A stretch of DNA of 62,338 bases from Marinilactibacillus sp042660675 (GTDB taxonomy: Bacteria; Bacillota; Bacilli; Lactobacillales; Carnobacteriaceae_A): positions 1-62,338 of the forward strand of contig NZ_JBHSUL010000006.1 in the NCBI RefSeq assembly GCF_042660675.1, read 5' to 3'. Of this stretch, positions 16,590-24,205 are shown one piece after another. Every line of letters begins with the position of its first letter. Positions within the stretch are counted from its first letter, which is position 1. Both the position numbers and the translations under genes were made by a program. Under the pieces are notes generated by a model. That model had not been told where the DNA came from. It was given only the letters and a program-made list of their open reading frames with translations, and ran no database searches.

Positions 16590-16895
16590 TTAAAGTGTTT
16601 CGCCTGATTTCTTAGCGTAACGTACTTTCTTACCATCTTCGAATTTATATCCTACTCTTGTAGGTTCATCTGTTTTAGGATCAATCAATTGAACGTTGGA
16701 TACGTGAATAGGCGCTTCAATCTCGACTATTCCGCCTTCTTGGCCCATACCTGTAGGACGGGTATGTTTCTTCATGATATTAATACCTTCAACGATTACT
16801 TTGTTTTGTTTTGGTAAAGCTGTTTTGATCGTACCTTGCTTACCTTTGTCTTTACCAGCTAAAATTTTAACTTTATCTCCTGATTTTACAAACAT
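16590..16895 (-). CDS. rplX: 50S ribosomal protein L24 (uL24)
   Basis: 101 residues with the KOW motif at the start (MFVKSGDKVKILAGKDKGKQGTI) and HTRPTGMGQEGGIVEIEAPIHVSNV. An early assembly protein near the exit tunnel. Good ribosome binding site (GGAGG). Confidence 0.98.
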   Translation of the reverse strand: MFVKSGDKVKILAGKDKGKQGTIKTALPKQNKVIVEGINIMKKHTRPTGMGQEGGIVEIEAPIHVSNVQLIDPKTDEPTRVGYKFEDGKKVRYAKKSGETL

Positions 16896-16929
16896 TCTCT
16901 AGCGCACCTCCTTATGACATTTGTCGGAA

Positions 16930-17298
16930 TTAAAGAACTTCCGGAGCTAACGAAACAATTCTCATAAAGTCATTCTCACGCAATTCACGAGCAACTGGTC
17001 CGAAGATACGTGTTCCACGTGGTGCTTTGTCTTCACGAATAATAACACAAGCATTTTCGTCAAATTTAATATATGAACCGTCTGAACGACGAGCTCCTGA
17101 TTTTGTACGAACGATAACCGCACGAACAACTTCACCTTTTTTAACAACGCCGCCTGGTGTTGCATGTTTAACAGTTACAACTACTTCGTCTCCGATATTA
17201 GCAGTCTTTGCACCTGATCCGCCTAATACTTTAATAACAAGTACTTCGCGTGCACCAGAGTTGTCAGCAACTTTCATTCGACTTTCTGTTTGAATCAC
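16930..17298 (-). CDS. rplN: 50S ribosomal protein L14 (uL14)
   Basis: 122 residues, exact family length, starting MIQTESRMKVADNSGAREV. It sits 77 bases after rpsQ; that gap holds two perfect hairpins (17323-17359). AGGAGG precedes the start. Confidence 0.98.
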   Translation of the reverse strand: MIQTESRMKVADNSGAREVLVIKVLGGSGAKTANIGDEVVVTVKHATPGGVVKKGEVVRAVIVRTKSGARRSDGSYIKFDENACVIIREDKAPRGTRIFGPVARELRENDFMRIVSLAPEVL

Positions 17299-17322
17299 GT
17301 TAGGATCCTCCTTTCAAACTCA

Positions 17323-17359
17323 CGAAGATATATTCTTCGCTGCGTAGCCTGTTAGGCTA
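17323..17359 (-). other. Tandem hairpins between rpsQ and rplN
   Basis: Two adjacent perfect stems: CGAAGA/TCTTCG (17323-17339, 5-nt loop) and TAGCCT/AGGCTA (17345-17359, 3-nt loop). They lie just upstream of the rplN ribosome binding site and are not followed by T-runs, so they are not terminators. Confidence 0.55.
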
Positions 17360-17375
17360 GCACTACATTTTATTT

Positions 17376-17639
17376 CTATAATACTACTGCTTCTTCAACC
17401 ACATCTAGTAAACGGAATCGTTTATCTTTAGATAATGGACGAGTTTCCATGATACTAACGATATCGCCTGTTTTAGCAACATTGTTCTCGTCATGAGCTT
17501 TGAATTTTGTTGAATATTTCATACGTTTTTGGTATTTTTGGTGTTGTTTTTGCGTAGAAATTTCTACAACGATAGTTTTATCCATCTTGTCAGAAACAAC
17601 TCTTCCTTGATACACTTTACGGTTATTACGTTCAGCCAT
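17376..17639 (-). CDS. rpsQ: 30S ribosomal protein S17 (uS17)
   Basis: 87 residues, OB fold, with RKVYQGRVVSDKMDKTIVV and the C-terminal RPLSKDKRFRLLDVVEEA. Early 16S rRNA-binding protein. GGAGG before the ATG. Confidence 0.98.
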   Translation of the reverse strand: MAERNNRKVYQGRVVSDKMDKTIVVEISTQKQHQKYQKRMKYSTKFKAHDENNVAKTGDIVSIMETRPLSKDKRFRLLDVVEEAVVL

Positions 17640-17673
17640 TTTCCAGCCTCCTTTGAATACAGATCAGGCACGA

Positions 17674-17868
17674 TTACTTAACTAATTCAGCTTGACGCAA
17701 AACTGTTTTGACACGTGCGATGTTTTTACGGACATCTTTGATGCGCGATGTGTTTTCTAGTTGTCCTGTTGCTAACTGAAAGCGCAAGTTGAATAATTCT
17801 TCTTTGTACTCTGCTTCTTTTTCAATTAATTCAGTAGTGGATAAGCCTTTTAATTCATTAGCCTTCAT
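17674..17868 (-). CDS. rpmC: 50S ribosomal protein L29 (uL29)
   Basis: 64 residues from ATG 17868 (MKANELKGLSTTELIE). This ATG lies inside the last codons of rplP, an 11-base overlap, so translation is coupled; the family begins MKA so the upstream GTG at 17889 is rejected. Signature LRFQLATGQLEN is present. Located at the exit tunnel, binding site for trigger factor and SRP. Confidence 0.96.
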   Translation of the reverse strand: MKANELKGLSTTELIEKEAEYKEELFNLRFQLATGQLENTSRIKDVRKNIARVKTVLRQAELVK

Positions 17869-18289
17869 GTGAGTCACCACTTTCTTCACGAGTTACTACC
17901 TTAGTTTTAACAGGTAGTTTGTGTGAAGCTAAACGCAATGCTTCGCGGGCTACTTCTTCAGATACGCCACCGATTTCAAACATGATTTTACCACGTTTTA
18001 CGGGTGCTACCCAGCCCTCAGGAGCTCCTTTACCGGAACCCATACGTACACCAATTGCTTTAGCTGTCACCGGTTTGTGAGGGAAGATTTTAATCCATAC
18101 TTTCCCACCACGTTTCATGTAACGTGTCATAGCGATACGAGCAGACTCTATCTGACGACTTGTGATCCAAGTTGAGTCAACTGCTTGTAAGCCGTATTGA
18201 CCGTAAGCAATTTCTTTTCCACCTTTCGCTTCTCCTCGCATTTTACCACGGAATTCACGACGGTGTTTTACACGTTTTGGTACTAACAT
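17858..18289 (-). CDS. rplP: 50S ribosomal protein L16 (uL16)
   Basis: 143 residues, MLVPKRVKHRREFRGKMRG at the start; KIFPHKPVTAKAIGVRMGSGKG is the conserved A-site-proximal block. Its last codons overlap rpmC. 3 bases follow the rpsC stop. Confidence 0.98.
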   Translation of the reverse strand: MLVPKRVKHRREFRGKMRGEAKGGKEIAYGQYGLQAVDSTWITSRQIESARIAMTRYMKRGGKVWIKIFPHKPVTAKAIGVRMGSGKGAPEGWVAPVKRGKIMFEIGGVSEEVAREALRLASHKLPVKTKVVTREESGDSHEG

Positions 18290-18292
18290 TGA

Positions 18293-18949
18293 TTATTTTC
18301 CTCCTTTCATGTTCTGAGTCTTTCCTGGAAGAACTTCTCCTTTGTAGATCCATACTTTTACGCCGATTTTACCGTAAGTTGTATCTGCTTCTTCGTTAGC
18401 AAAATCGATATCAGCACGGATAGTGTGCAATGGAACTGTTCCTTCAGAAAAGCTTTCGTTACGGGCCATGTCTGCCCCATTTAAACGACCTGAGACCATA
18501 GTACGGATTCCTTTAGCACCAGAACGCATTGTACGTTGAATTGCTTGTTTCTGAGCACGACGGAATGAGATACGGTTTTCAAGTTGTTCAGCGATACTTT
18601 TAGCTACTAAAGTAGCATCCATATCAGGTCTTTTAATTTCAACAATATTGACGTGAACACGTTTGCCAGTCATACTGTTCAATTTATTTCTTAATGAGTC
18701 AACTTCTGATCCACCTTTACCAATTACCATACCTGGTTTAGCAGTATGAATTGACAAGTTGATTCTGTTTGCAGCACGTTCGATTTCAACACGTGAAACT
18801 GAAGCAGTGCTTAATTTTTCTGCAATATATTCACGAACAGCTAAGTCTTCTAGCAATGTGTCCGCAAAGTCTTTTTCTGCATACCATTTAGCGTCCCAAT
18901 CACGGATGACGCCAACACGCATACCATTAGGGTTTATTTTTTGTCCCAC
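18293..18949 (-). CDS. rpsC: 30S ribosomal protein S3 (uS3)
   Basis: 218 residues; N-terminal KH domain with GMVIGKGGSEVDSLR, then the C-terminal domain with KGIRTMVSGRLNGADMARNE. Forms the mRNA entry channel. 3 bases after rplV. Confidence 0.98.
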   Translation of the reverse strand: MGQKINPNGMRVGVIRDWDAKWYAEKDFADTLLEDLAVREYIAEKLSTASVSRVEIERAANRINLSIHTAKPGMVIGKGGSEVDSLRNKLNSMTGKRVHVNIVEIKRPDMDATLVAKSIAEQLENRISFRRAQKQAIQRTMRSGAKGIRTMVSGRLNGADMARNESFSEGTVPLHTIRADIDFANEEADTTYGKIGVKVWIYKGEVLPGKTQNMKGGK

Positions 18950-18952
18950 AGA

Positions 18953-19309
18953 TTACCCCTCCTTCTTCTCTGATACCACTACTGTAATGTGGCTAGTACG
19001 TTTGTTGATTCTTGAAGCTGCACCTTTTGCGCGCGGACGGAATCTTTTTAAAGTAGCTCCTTCGTTGACATAGGCTTCACTTACAAATAATTCTTCTATA
19101 TCCATATCATAATTATGCTCAGCGTTCGCAATTGCTGACATTAAAACTTTTTCTACCTCTTCAGATGCTCCGCGGTTAGTGAAGCGAAGGATAGAAATAG
19201 CTTCTGCAGCACTTTTACCACGAATAGTATCGACTACTAATCTAGCTTTACGAGGTGCAATACGAACTGTACGAGCAGTTGCTTTTGCGGCTGTTACTGT
19301 TTCTGCCAT
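18953..19309 (-). CDS. rplV: 50S ribosomal protein L22 (uL22)
   Basis: 118 residues; the family's beta-hairpin that lines the exit tunnel (NEGATLKRFRPRAKGAASRINKRTSHITVVV) is intact and shows no obvious insertion of the kind linked to macrolide resistance. Confidence 0.98.
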   Translation of the reverse strand: MAETVTAAKATARTVRIAPRKARLVVDTIRGKSAAEAISILRFTNRGASEEVEKVLMSAIANAEHNYDMDIEELFVSEAYVNEGATLKRFRPRAKGAASRINKRTSHITVVVSEKKEG

Positions 19310-19330
19310 GGAAATTTCCTCCCTTCGCTA

Positions 19331-19606
19331 TTAACGTTTAGTTGTGCGATCATCTTTACCGTGTCCACGGTATGTTCTTGTTGGTGCGAATTCACCAAGT
19401 TTGTGACCAACCATGTCCTCTTGAACATAAACTGGCACGTGTTTTCTTCCATCATATACGGCAATGGTGTGACCTACAAAGTTCGGGAAGATCGTTGAGC
19501 GACGTGACCATGTTTTGATAACACGTTTGTTGTCTTCACCAAGTTCACGAACTTTTTTCATCAAATGAGCATCGACGAAAGGTCCCTTTTTCAAACTACG
19601 GCTCAT
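19331..19606 (-). CDS. rpsS: 30S ribosomal protein S19 (uS19)
   Basis: 91 residues starting MSRSLKKGPFVDAHLMKKV; HVPVYVQEDMVGHKLGEFAPTRTYRGH is diagnostic. A short inverted repeat (CAGGA/TCCTG, 19622-19635) lies just upstream of its ribosome binding site, after rplB. Confidence 0.98.
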   Translation of the reverse strand: MSRSLKKGPFVDAHLMKKVRELGEDNKRVIKTWSRRSTIFPNFVGHTIAVYDGRKHVPVYVQEDMVGHKLGEFAPTRTYRGHGKDDRTTKR

Positions 19607-19621
19607 GTATTGCCCTCCTTC

Positions 19622-19635
19622 CAGGATAAATCCTG
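19622..19635 (-). other. Short hairpin between rplB and rpsS
   Basis: CAGGA and TCCTG pair around four bases in the 53-base gap. No T-run. Short, so weak on its own; it matters mainly as part of the pattern of hairpins in these gaps. Confidence 0.35.
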
Positions 19636-19659
19636 AATTTTCTTCATTTAAGTTTTAAA

Positions 19660-20490
19660 TTACTTTTTACGACGACGAACGATAAGTTTATCTGAACGAT
19701 TCTTACCATTACGTGTTTTCTTACCAAGAGTAGGTTTACCCCATGGAGTCATCGGACTTGGACGTCCGATTGGAGCTTTACCTTCACCACCACCGTGTGG
19801 GTGATCATTCGGGTTCATTACAGATCCACGAACTGAAGGACGTTTGCCTTTCCAACGGTTACGACCGGCTTTACCAATGTTAATTAATTCGTGTTGTTCG
19901 TTACCAACTGAACCAAGTGTTGCACGGCAGCTAGCAAGAATCAGACGGCTTTCTCCAGATCTCAAACGTACTAATACGTATTTTCCTTCTTTACCAAGGA
20001 TTTGAGCAGAAGTTCCAGCTGAACGAGCTAATTGTCCACCTTTACCAGGTTTCAACTCGATGTTGTGGATAACAGAACCAACAGGAATGTTTGCTAGTGG
20101 AAGTGCATTACCAACTTTGATATCTACATCTTCACCAGACATAATGCTTTGTCCAACTTCGATACCTTTAGGAGCTAAAATGTAAGTTTTAACACCATCT
20201 TCGTATTGGATCAATGAAATGTTTGCTGAGCGGTTTGGATCATACTCAACTGTTTTTACAATACCGCGAACGCCATCTTTTTGACGTTTGAAATCAATAA
20301 TACGGTATCTTTGCTTGTGGCCGCCGCCTTGATGACGGACAGTGATTCTACCTTTGTTGTTACGTCCAGCACGTTTTGGGCTTGGAGCTAGCAAAGTTTT
20401 TTCTGGTGTGCTAGTTGTGATTTCAGCGAAATCTGACCCAGTCATGTTACGACGTCCGTTTGTGGTAGGTTTGTACTTTTTAATCGCCAC
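19660..20490 (-). CDS. rplB: 50S ribosomal protein L2 (uL2)
   Basis: 276 residues, full length. Contains GRNNKGRITVRHQGGGHKQ near the start and the C-terminal NPNDHPHGGGEGKAP motif with the conserved His next to the peptidyl transferase centre. A hairpin at 20520-20541 precedes its ribosome binding site. Confidence 0.98.
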   Translation of the reverse strand: MAIKKYKPTTNGRRNMTGSDFAEITTSTPEKTLLAPSPKRAGRNNKGRITVRHQGGGHKQRYRIIDFKRQKDGVRGIVKTVEYDPNRSANISLIQYEDGVKTYILAPKGIEVGQSIMSGEDVDIKVGNALPLANIPVGSVIHNIELKPGKGGQLARSAGTSAQILGKEGKYVLVRLRSGESRLILASCRATLGSVGNEQHELINIGKAGRNRWKGKRPSVRGSVMNPNDHPHGGGEGKAPIGRPSPMTPWGKPTLGKKTRNGKNRSDKLIVRRRKK

Positions 20491-20519
20491 GCAAATTCCC
20501 TCCTTGTAATAATCATATG

Positions 20520-20541
20520 ACTTACTTATTTAGAAGTAAGT
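20520..20541 (-). other. Perfect hairpin between rplW and rplB
   Basis: ACTTACTT and AAGTAAGT pair perfectly around a six-base loop in the 53-base gap. No T-run on the minus strand follows, so it is not a standard terminator. Confidence 0.5.
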
Positions 20542-20543
20542 GC

Positions 20544-20837
20544 TTATTCGTTTTCTTCTCCGAAGATAGTAATATCATTCGATTCAGTCGTTAAAGTAAC
20601 AATTGCTTTACGACGTTTTTTAGTATAGCCCATGTAACGACCCATACGTTTTGGTTTTGGAGCAGTGTTGATGATGTTTACTTTTTTCACTTTAACATCG
20701 AAGATTTCTTCGATTGCTTGTTTTACTGTAGTTTTCTTAGCGCGAACATCTACTTCGAATGTGTACTTTTTATCGTCCATAGCATTCATAGAAGCTTCAG
20801 TGATGATCGGGCGTAAAATTACGTCACGTGCATTCAT
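20544..20837 (-). CDS. rplW: 50S ribosomal protein L23 (uL23)
   Basis: 97 residues, MNARDVILRPIITEASMNAM. Its ATG shares the last base of the rplD stop (TAATG), and GGAGG lies in the end of rplD, so translation is coupled. Exit-tunnel protein that docks trigger factor. Confidence 0.98.
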   Translation of the reverse strand: MNARDVILRPIITEASMNAMDDKKYTFEVDVRAKKTTVKQAIEEIFDVKVKKVNIINTAPKPKRMGRYMGYTKKRRKAIVTLTTESNDITIFGEENE

Positions 20838-21460
20838 TATTGAAGTGCCTCCTCTACTTTTTCCAGAGCAGCCTTCGTTAAGATGAGCTTGTCATGAGCA
20901 ACTACGTCCAGTACAGATACGTTGTTTGGTGCAACAACTTTTACCCCTGGAAGGTTGCGAGCTGACAGCGCTGCAAATTCATTGTCGTTTTCCAACACTA
21001 CTAAGACCTTTTTGCCAGCATCTAAGTTTGTTAGAACAGCTCTGAACTCTTTAGTTTTTGGTGCGTCAAAGTTCAAACCATCTACTACGACTAACTCTTG
21101 ATCTGCTACTTTAGTTGAAAGTACTGATCTAATCGCTAAACGACGAACTTTTTTCGGTAATTTATAGCCATATGAACGTGGTGTTGGTCCGAAGACTACT
21201 CCACCTCCACGCCATTGTGGTGAACGGATAGACCCTTGACGAGCACGTCCAGTTCCTTTTTGACGCCACGGTTTACGTCCACCGCCTCGTACTGCACTAC
21301 GGTTTTTAACCGCGTGTGTTCCTTGTCTTAAAGAAGCGCGTTGCATGGTAATTGCATCAAATACGACACTTTCGTTTGGTTCGATACCAAAGACTGCATC
21401 ATTTAATGTTACTTCACCATTTTGCGTTCCATCTTGTTTGTATAACGCTACAGTTGGCAT
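20837..21460 (-). CDS. rplD: 50S ribosomal protein L4 (uL4)
   Basis: 207 residues; the tunnel loop GGGRKPWRQKGTGRARQGSIRSPQWRGGG-type block is intact (split here across residues ~60-90). In E. coli L4 represses the S10 operon via the leader; Firmicutes may use other means. Follows rplC by 26 bases. Confidence 0.98.
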   Translation of the reverse strand: MPTVALYKQDGTQNGEVTLNDAVFGIEPNESVVFDAITMQRASLRQGTHAVKNRSAVRGGGRKPWRQKGTGRARQGSIRSPQWRGGGVVFGPTPRSYGYKLPKKVRRLAIRSVLSTKVADQELVVVDGLNFDAPKTKEFRAVLTNLDAGKKVLVVLENDNEFAALSARNLPGVKVVAPNNVSVLDVVAHDKLILTKAALEKVEEALQ

Positions 21461-21486
21461 TCTGCTTGTCCTCCCTTCCTAATCTA

Positions 21487-22125
21487 TTACTTGTTTCCTG
21501 CTTTAAGTGCAGATTGGATTTGAATAAGTGATTTTTTAGCTCCTGGTACATTACCTTTAATTAATAATACGTTACGCTCAGCGTCAACACGTACAATTTC
21601 AAGGTTTTGAACAGTTACTGTGTCCCCACCCATACGTCCTGCTAATTTCTTACCAGGGAATACGCGTGATGGATCAGATGCGCCACCCATTGAACCAGGA
21701 CGACGGTGATAACGAGATCCGTGAGTTTCAGGCCCACGTGATTGTCCGTGGCGTTTGATAACACCTTGGAATCCTTTACCTTTTGAAGTCCCAGTAACAT
21801 CCACAATGTCGCCTTCTGCGAATGTTGCTACTGTAATTTCGTTTCCTACTTCGACGTCTCCAAGCTCAGCATCTCGTAATTCTCTAATGAAGCGCTTAGG
21901 AGTCGTGTTAGCTTTCTTAACATGACCTTGTGCCGGTTTGTTTGATAGTACTTCGCGTTTGTCGTCGAATCCTAATTGAACTGAGTTATAACCGTCAGTT
22001 GCCATTGTTTTAACTTGTAAAACTACGTTAGGAGCTGCTTCGATTACTGTTACAGGAACTAATTCTCCTGTTTCGCTAAAAATTTGTGTCATTCCGACTT
22101 TTTTACCTAAGATTCCTTTGGTCAT
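21487..22125 (-). CDS. rplC: 50S ribosomal protein L3 (uL3)
   Basis: 212 residues starting MTKGILGKKVGMTQIF; the extension GSRYHRRPGSMGGASDPSRVFPGKKLAGRMG reaches the peptidyl transferase centre. Wild-type looking at the loop linked to linezolid and tiamulin resistance. Confidence 0.98.
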   Translation of the reverse strand: MTKGILGKKVGMTQIFSETGELVPVTVIEAAPNVVLQVKTMATDGYNSVQLGFDDKREVLSNKPAQGHVKKANTTPKRFIRELRDAELGDVEVGNEITVATFAEGDIVDVTGTSKGKGFQGVIKRHGQSRGPETHGSRYHRRPGSMGGASDPSRVFPGKKLAGRMGGDTVTVQNLEIVRVDAERNVLLIKGNVPGAKKSLIQIQSALKAGNK

Positions 22126-22157
22126 GAGTACACCTCCGTTATATGATTTTTTTAGTA

Positions 22158-22466
22158 TTATAATTTGATTTCGATGTCCACACCTGATGGTAAGTCTAGC
22201 TTAGTTAAAGCATCAACTGTTTTCGGTGTTGGGTTCACGATGTCGATTAGACGTTTGTGTGTGCGCATTTCGAATTGCTCACGTGAATCTTTGTATTTAT
22301 GCGGTGAACGGATAATTGTATACAATTTACGTTCTGTAGGTAATGGAATTGGACCTGAAACAGTTGCCCCAGTTCTTTTTGCCGTTTCTACAATTTTGTC
22401 AGCAGATTGATCAAGCACACGGTGTTCATATGCTTTCAAACGAATACGAATCTTTTGTTTTGCCAT
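22158..22466 (-). CDS. rpsJ: 30S ribosomal protein S10 (uS10) / NusE
   Basis: 102 residues starting MAKQKIRIRLKAYEHRVLDQSA, exact family length. Also acts as NusE in transcription antitermination, partnering NusG (45473) and NusB. First gene of the S10-spc-alpha run, preceded by a long leader and promoter. Confidence 0.98.
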   Translation of the reverse strand: MAKQKIRIRLKAYEHRVLDQSADKIVETAKRTGATVSGPIPLPTERKLYTIIRSPHKYKDSREQFEMRTHKRLIDIVNPTPKTVDALTKLDLPSGVDIEIKL

Positions 22467-22687
22467 GTTTTTCCCTCCTTCGCTTATTTAAAAAATAAAC
22501 CTAGCTCCACGAAAATTTTTCCAACTCACCCACCATGGCAATGCACCCGGGTGTGTCGCAACCTCTCGCTTCAAAGCCCTGGATCTGAAGTTATTACCCC
22601 TCTTGCACTAAATCATTCTGATTCGCACAAAAATAAGTACCTCGCAGACACCTATACAAGTATACATACAATACAATAAAGAAGCAA
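22467..22687 (-). promoter_or_regulatory. Promoter and long leader of the S10 operon
   Basis: On the minus strand TTGCTT (22682-22687), 16 bases, TATACT (22660-22665). About 185 nt of leader follow, with a long-range GTGTC/GACAC pairing enclosing most of it and a GC-rich part near 22535-22560 (around ACCCGGGTG). A role in ribosomal protein feedback is likely by analogy, but I match no known leader consensus. The remainder of the 421-base gap (22688-22815) is AT-rich with nothing recognised. Confidence 0.6.
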
Positions 22688-22814
22688 GCCTTTTTTAAAA
22701 TATTTTATAAAAAAGGAAGATTTCTTTTTTACGATACTTTTTCTTTTTCTAACATGCTGTTTGAACGTGTTTCTTCTATAGTATATACCCATATTCTTTA
22801 TTATCATTGAAATA

Positions 22815-22852
22815 AAAAAGCGTCACTTCGGACGAATCCGAAATGACGCTCC
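22815..22852 (-). terminator. Terminator of the str operon, after tuf
   Basis: On the minus strand AGCGTCATTTCGGA and TCCGAAGTGACGCT pair (one G-T) around TTCG, followed by TTTTTTATT. A very strong terminator 35 bases after tuf. Confidence 0.95.
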
Positions 22853-22887
22853 ATTTAATTGTTAAGCGAATATCGAAAGAATAAAAA

Positions 22888-24072
22888 TTATTCTACGATC
22901 TTAGTTACAACGCCCGCTCCAACAGTACGGCCACCTTCACGAATAGTGAATTTAGTTCCGTCTTCTACAGCGATTGGTGCAATAAGGCTAACTTTCATAG
23001 TTGTGTTGTCTCCAGGCATAACCATTTCAGTACCTTCGTTTAATTCAACAATACCAGTTACATCAGTTGTACGGAAGTAGAACTGAGGACGGTAGTTAGT
23101 GAAGAATGGAGTGTGACGTCCACCCTCTTCTTTTGAAAGAACATAAACTTCAGCGTCAAAAACAGTATGTGGAGTAATTGAACCTGGTTTAGCTAGTACT
23201 TGTCCACGTTCGATGTCATCACGTGACATACCACGTAAAAGTGCTCCAATGTTATCTCCCGCTTCAGCGTAATCTAACAATTTACGGAACATTTCAACAC
23301 CAGTAACAGTTGTTTTAGCAGTATCTTTAATACCGATAACTTCAATTTCGTCACCAACAGAAACTTTACCAGACTCAACACGTCCAGTTGCAACCGTTCC
23401 ACGTCCAGTAATTGAGAATACATCCTCAACTGGCATCATGAATGGTCTGTCAGCGTCACGTTCTGGAGCTGGAATGTAGTTATCTACTTCTTCCATAAGA
23501 TCAAGAATTTTTTGCTCGTAAGCGTCGTCGCCTTCTAGAGCTTTAAGTGCTGATCCAGCAACTACAGGAATGTCGTCGCCTGGGAATTCGTATTCAGATA
23601 ATAAGTCACGAACTTCCATTTCAACTAATTCTAGTAATTCTTCATCATCAACCATATCAACCTTGTTTAAGAAAACAACGATGTATGGAACACCTACTTG
23701 ACGTGAAAGCAAGATGTGCTCACGAGTTTGAGGCATTGGGCCATCAGCAGCAGAAACTACCAAGATAGCTCCGTCCATTTGAGCAGCACCAGTGATCATG
23801 TTTTTAACGTAATCCGCGTGACCTGGGCAGTCAACGTGTGCATAGTGACGAGTATCAGTTTCATACTCAACGTGAGAAGTAGAGATAGTGATTCCACGTT
23901 CTTTTTCTTCTGCAGCTCCGTCAATGCTGTCGTATGCTTGTGCTTCTGCATATCCTTTTTTAGATAATACAGTAGTGATTGCAGCAGTTAAAGTTGTTTT
24001 ACCGTGGTCAACGTGTCCGATTGTACCAATGTTCATATGTTGTTTCGTACGGTCAAATTTTTGTTTAGCCAT
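22888..24072 (-). CDS. tuf: Elongation factor Tu
   Basis: 394 residues from ATG 24072 (MAKQKFDRTKQHMNIGTIG), AGGAGG 9 bases upstream. GTP-binding motifs GHVDHGKT (19-26), DCPGH and NKVD are intact, followed by the two beta-barrel domains. An upstream in-frame extension has no ribosome binding site and is not used. It delivers aminoacyl-tRNA to the ribosome. Besides the str operon transcript it has its own strong promoter in the gap after fusA. Confidence 0.98.
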   Translation of the reverse strand: MAKQKFDRTKQHMNIGTIGHVDHGKTTLTAAITTVLSKKGYAEAQAYDSIDGAAEEKERGITISTSHVEYETDTRHYAHVDCPGHADYVKNMITGAAQMDGAILVVSAADGPMPQTREHILLSRQVGVPYIVVFLNKVDMVDDEELLELVEMEVRDLLSEYEFPGDDIPVVAGSALKALEGDDAYEQKILDLMEEVDNYIPAPERDADRPFMMPVEDVFSITGRGTVATGRVESGKVSVGDEIEVIGIKDTAKTTVTGVEMFRKLLDYAEAGDNIGALLRGMSRDDIERGQVLAKPGSITPHTVFDAEVYVLSKEEGGRHTPFFTNYRPQFYFRTTDVTGIVELNEGTEMVMPGDNTTMKVSLIAPIAVEDGTKFTIREGGRTVGAGVVTKIVE

Positions 24073-24149
24073 TTTAAACATTTCCTCCTTAGATTGTGTT
24101 CCTTTAATTGGTATGAGAACATAGTCTTCAAACCATTTTATCACATATA

Positions 24150-24178
24150 ATTATACCGATTAATGATTCATTAATCAA
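24150..24178 (-). promoter_or_regulatory. tuf promoter with palindromic spacer
   Basis: On the minus strand TTGATT (24173-24178), 17 bases, TATAAT (24150-24155). The spacer and part of the -35 form a perfect 9+1+9 palindrome, GATTAATGATTCATTAATC, at 24158-24176. Confidence 0.75.
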
Positions 24179-24205
24179 TCAGTTTGAGCGGTTGCACAGA
24201 ATAAA

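Noticed and set aside
24073..24144. N-terminal extension of EF-Tu
   Set aside because: In-frame but overlaps the promoter, has no ribosome binding site, and is absent from the family; ATG 24072 with AGGAGG is clear.
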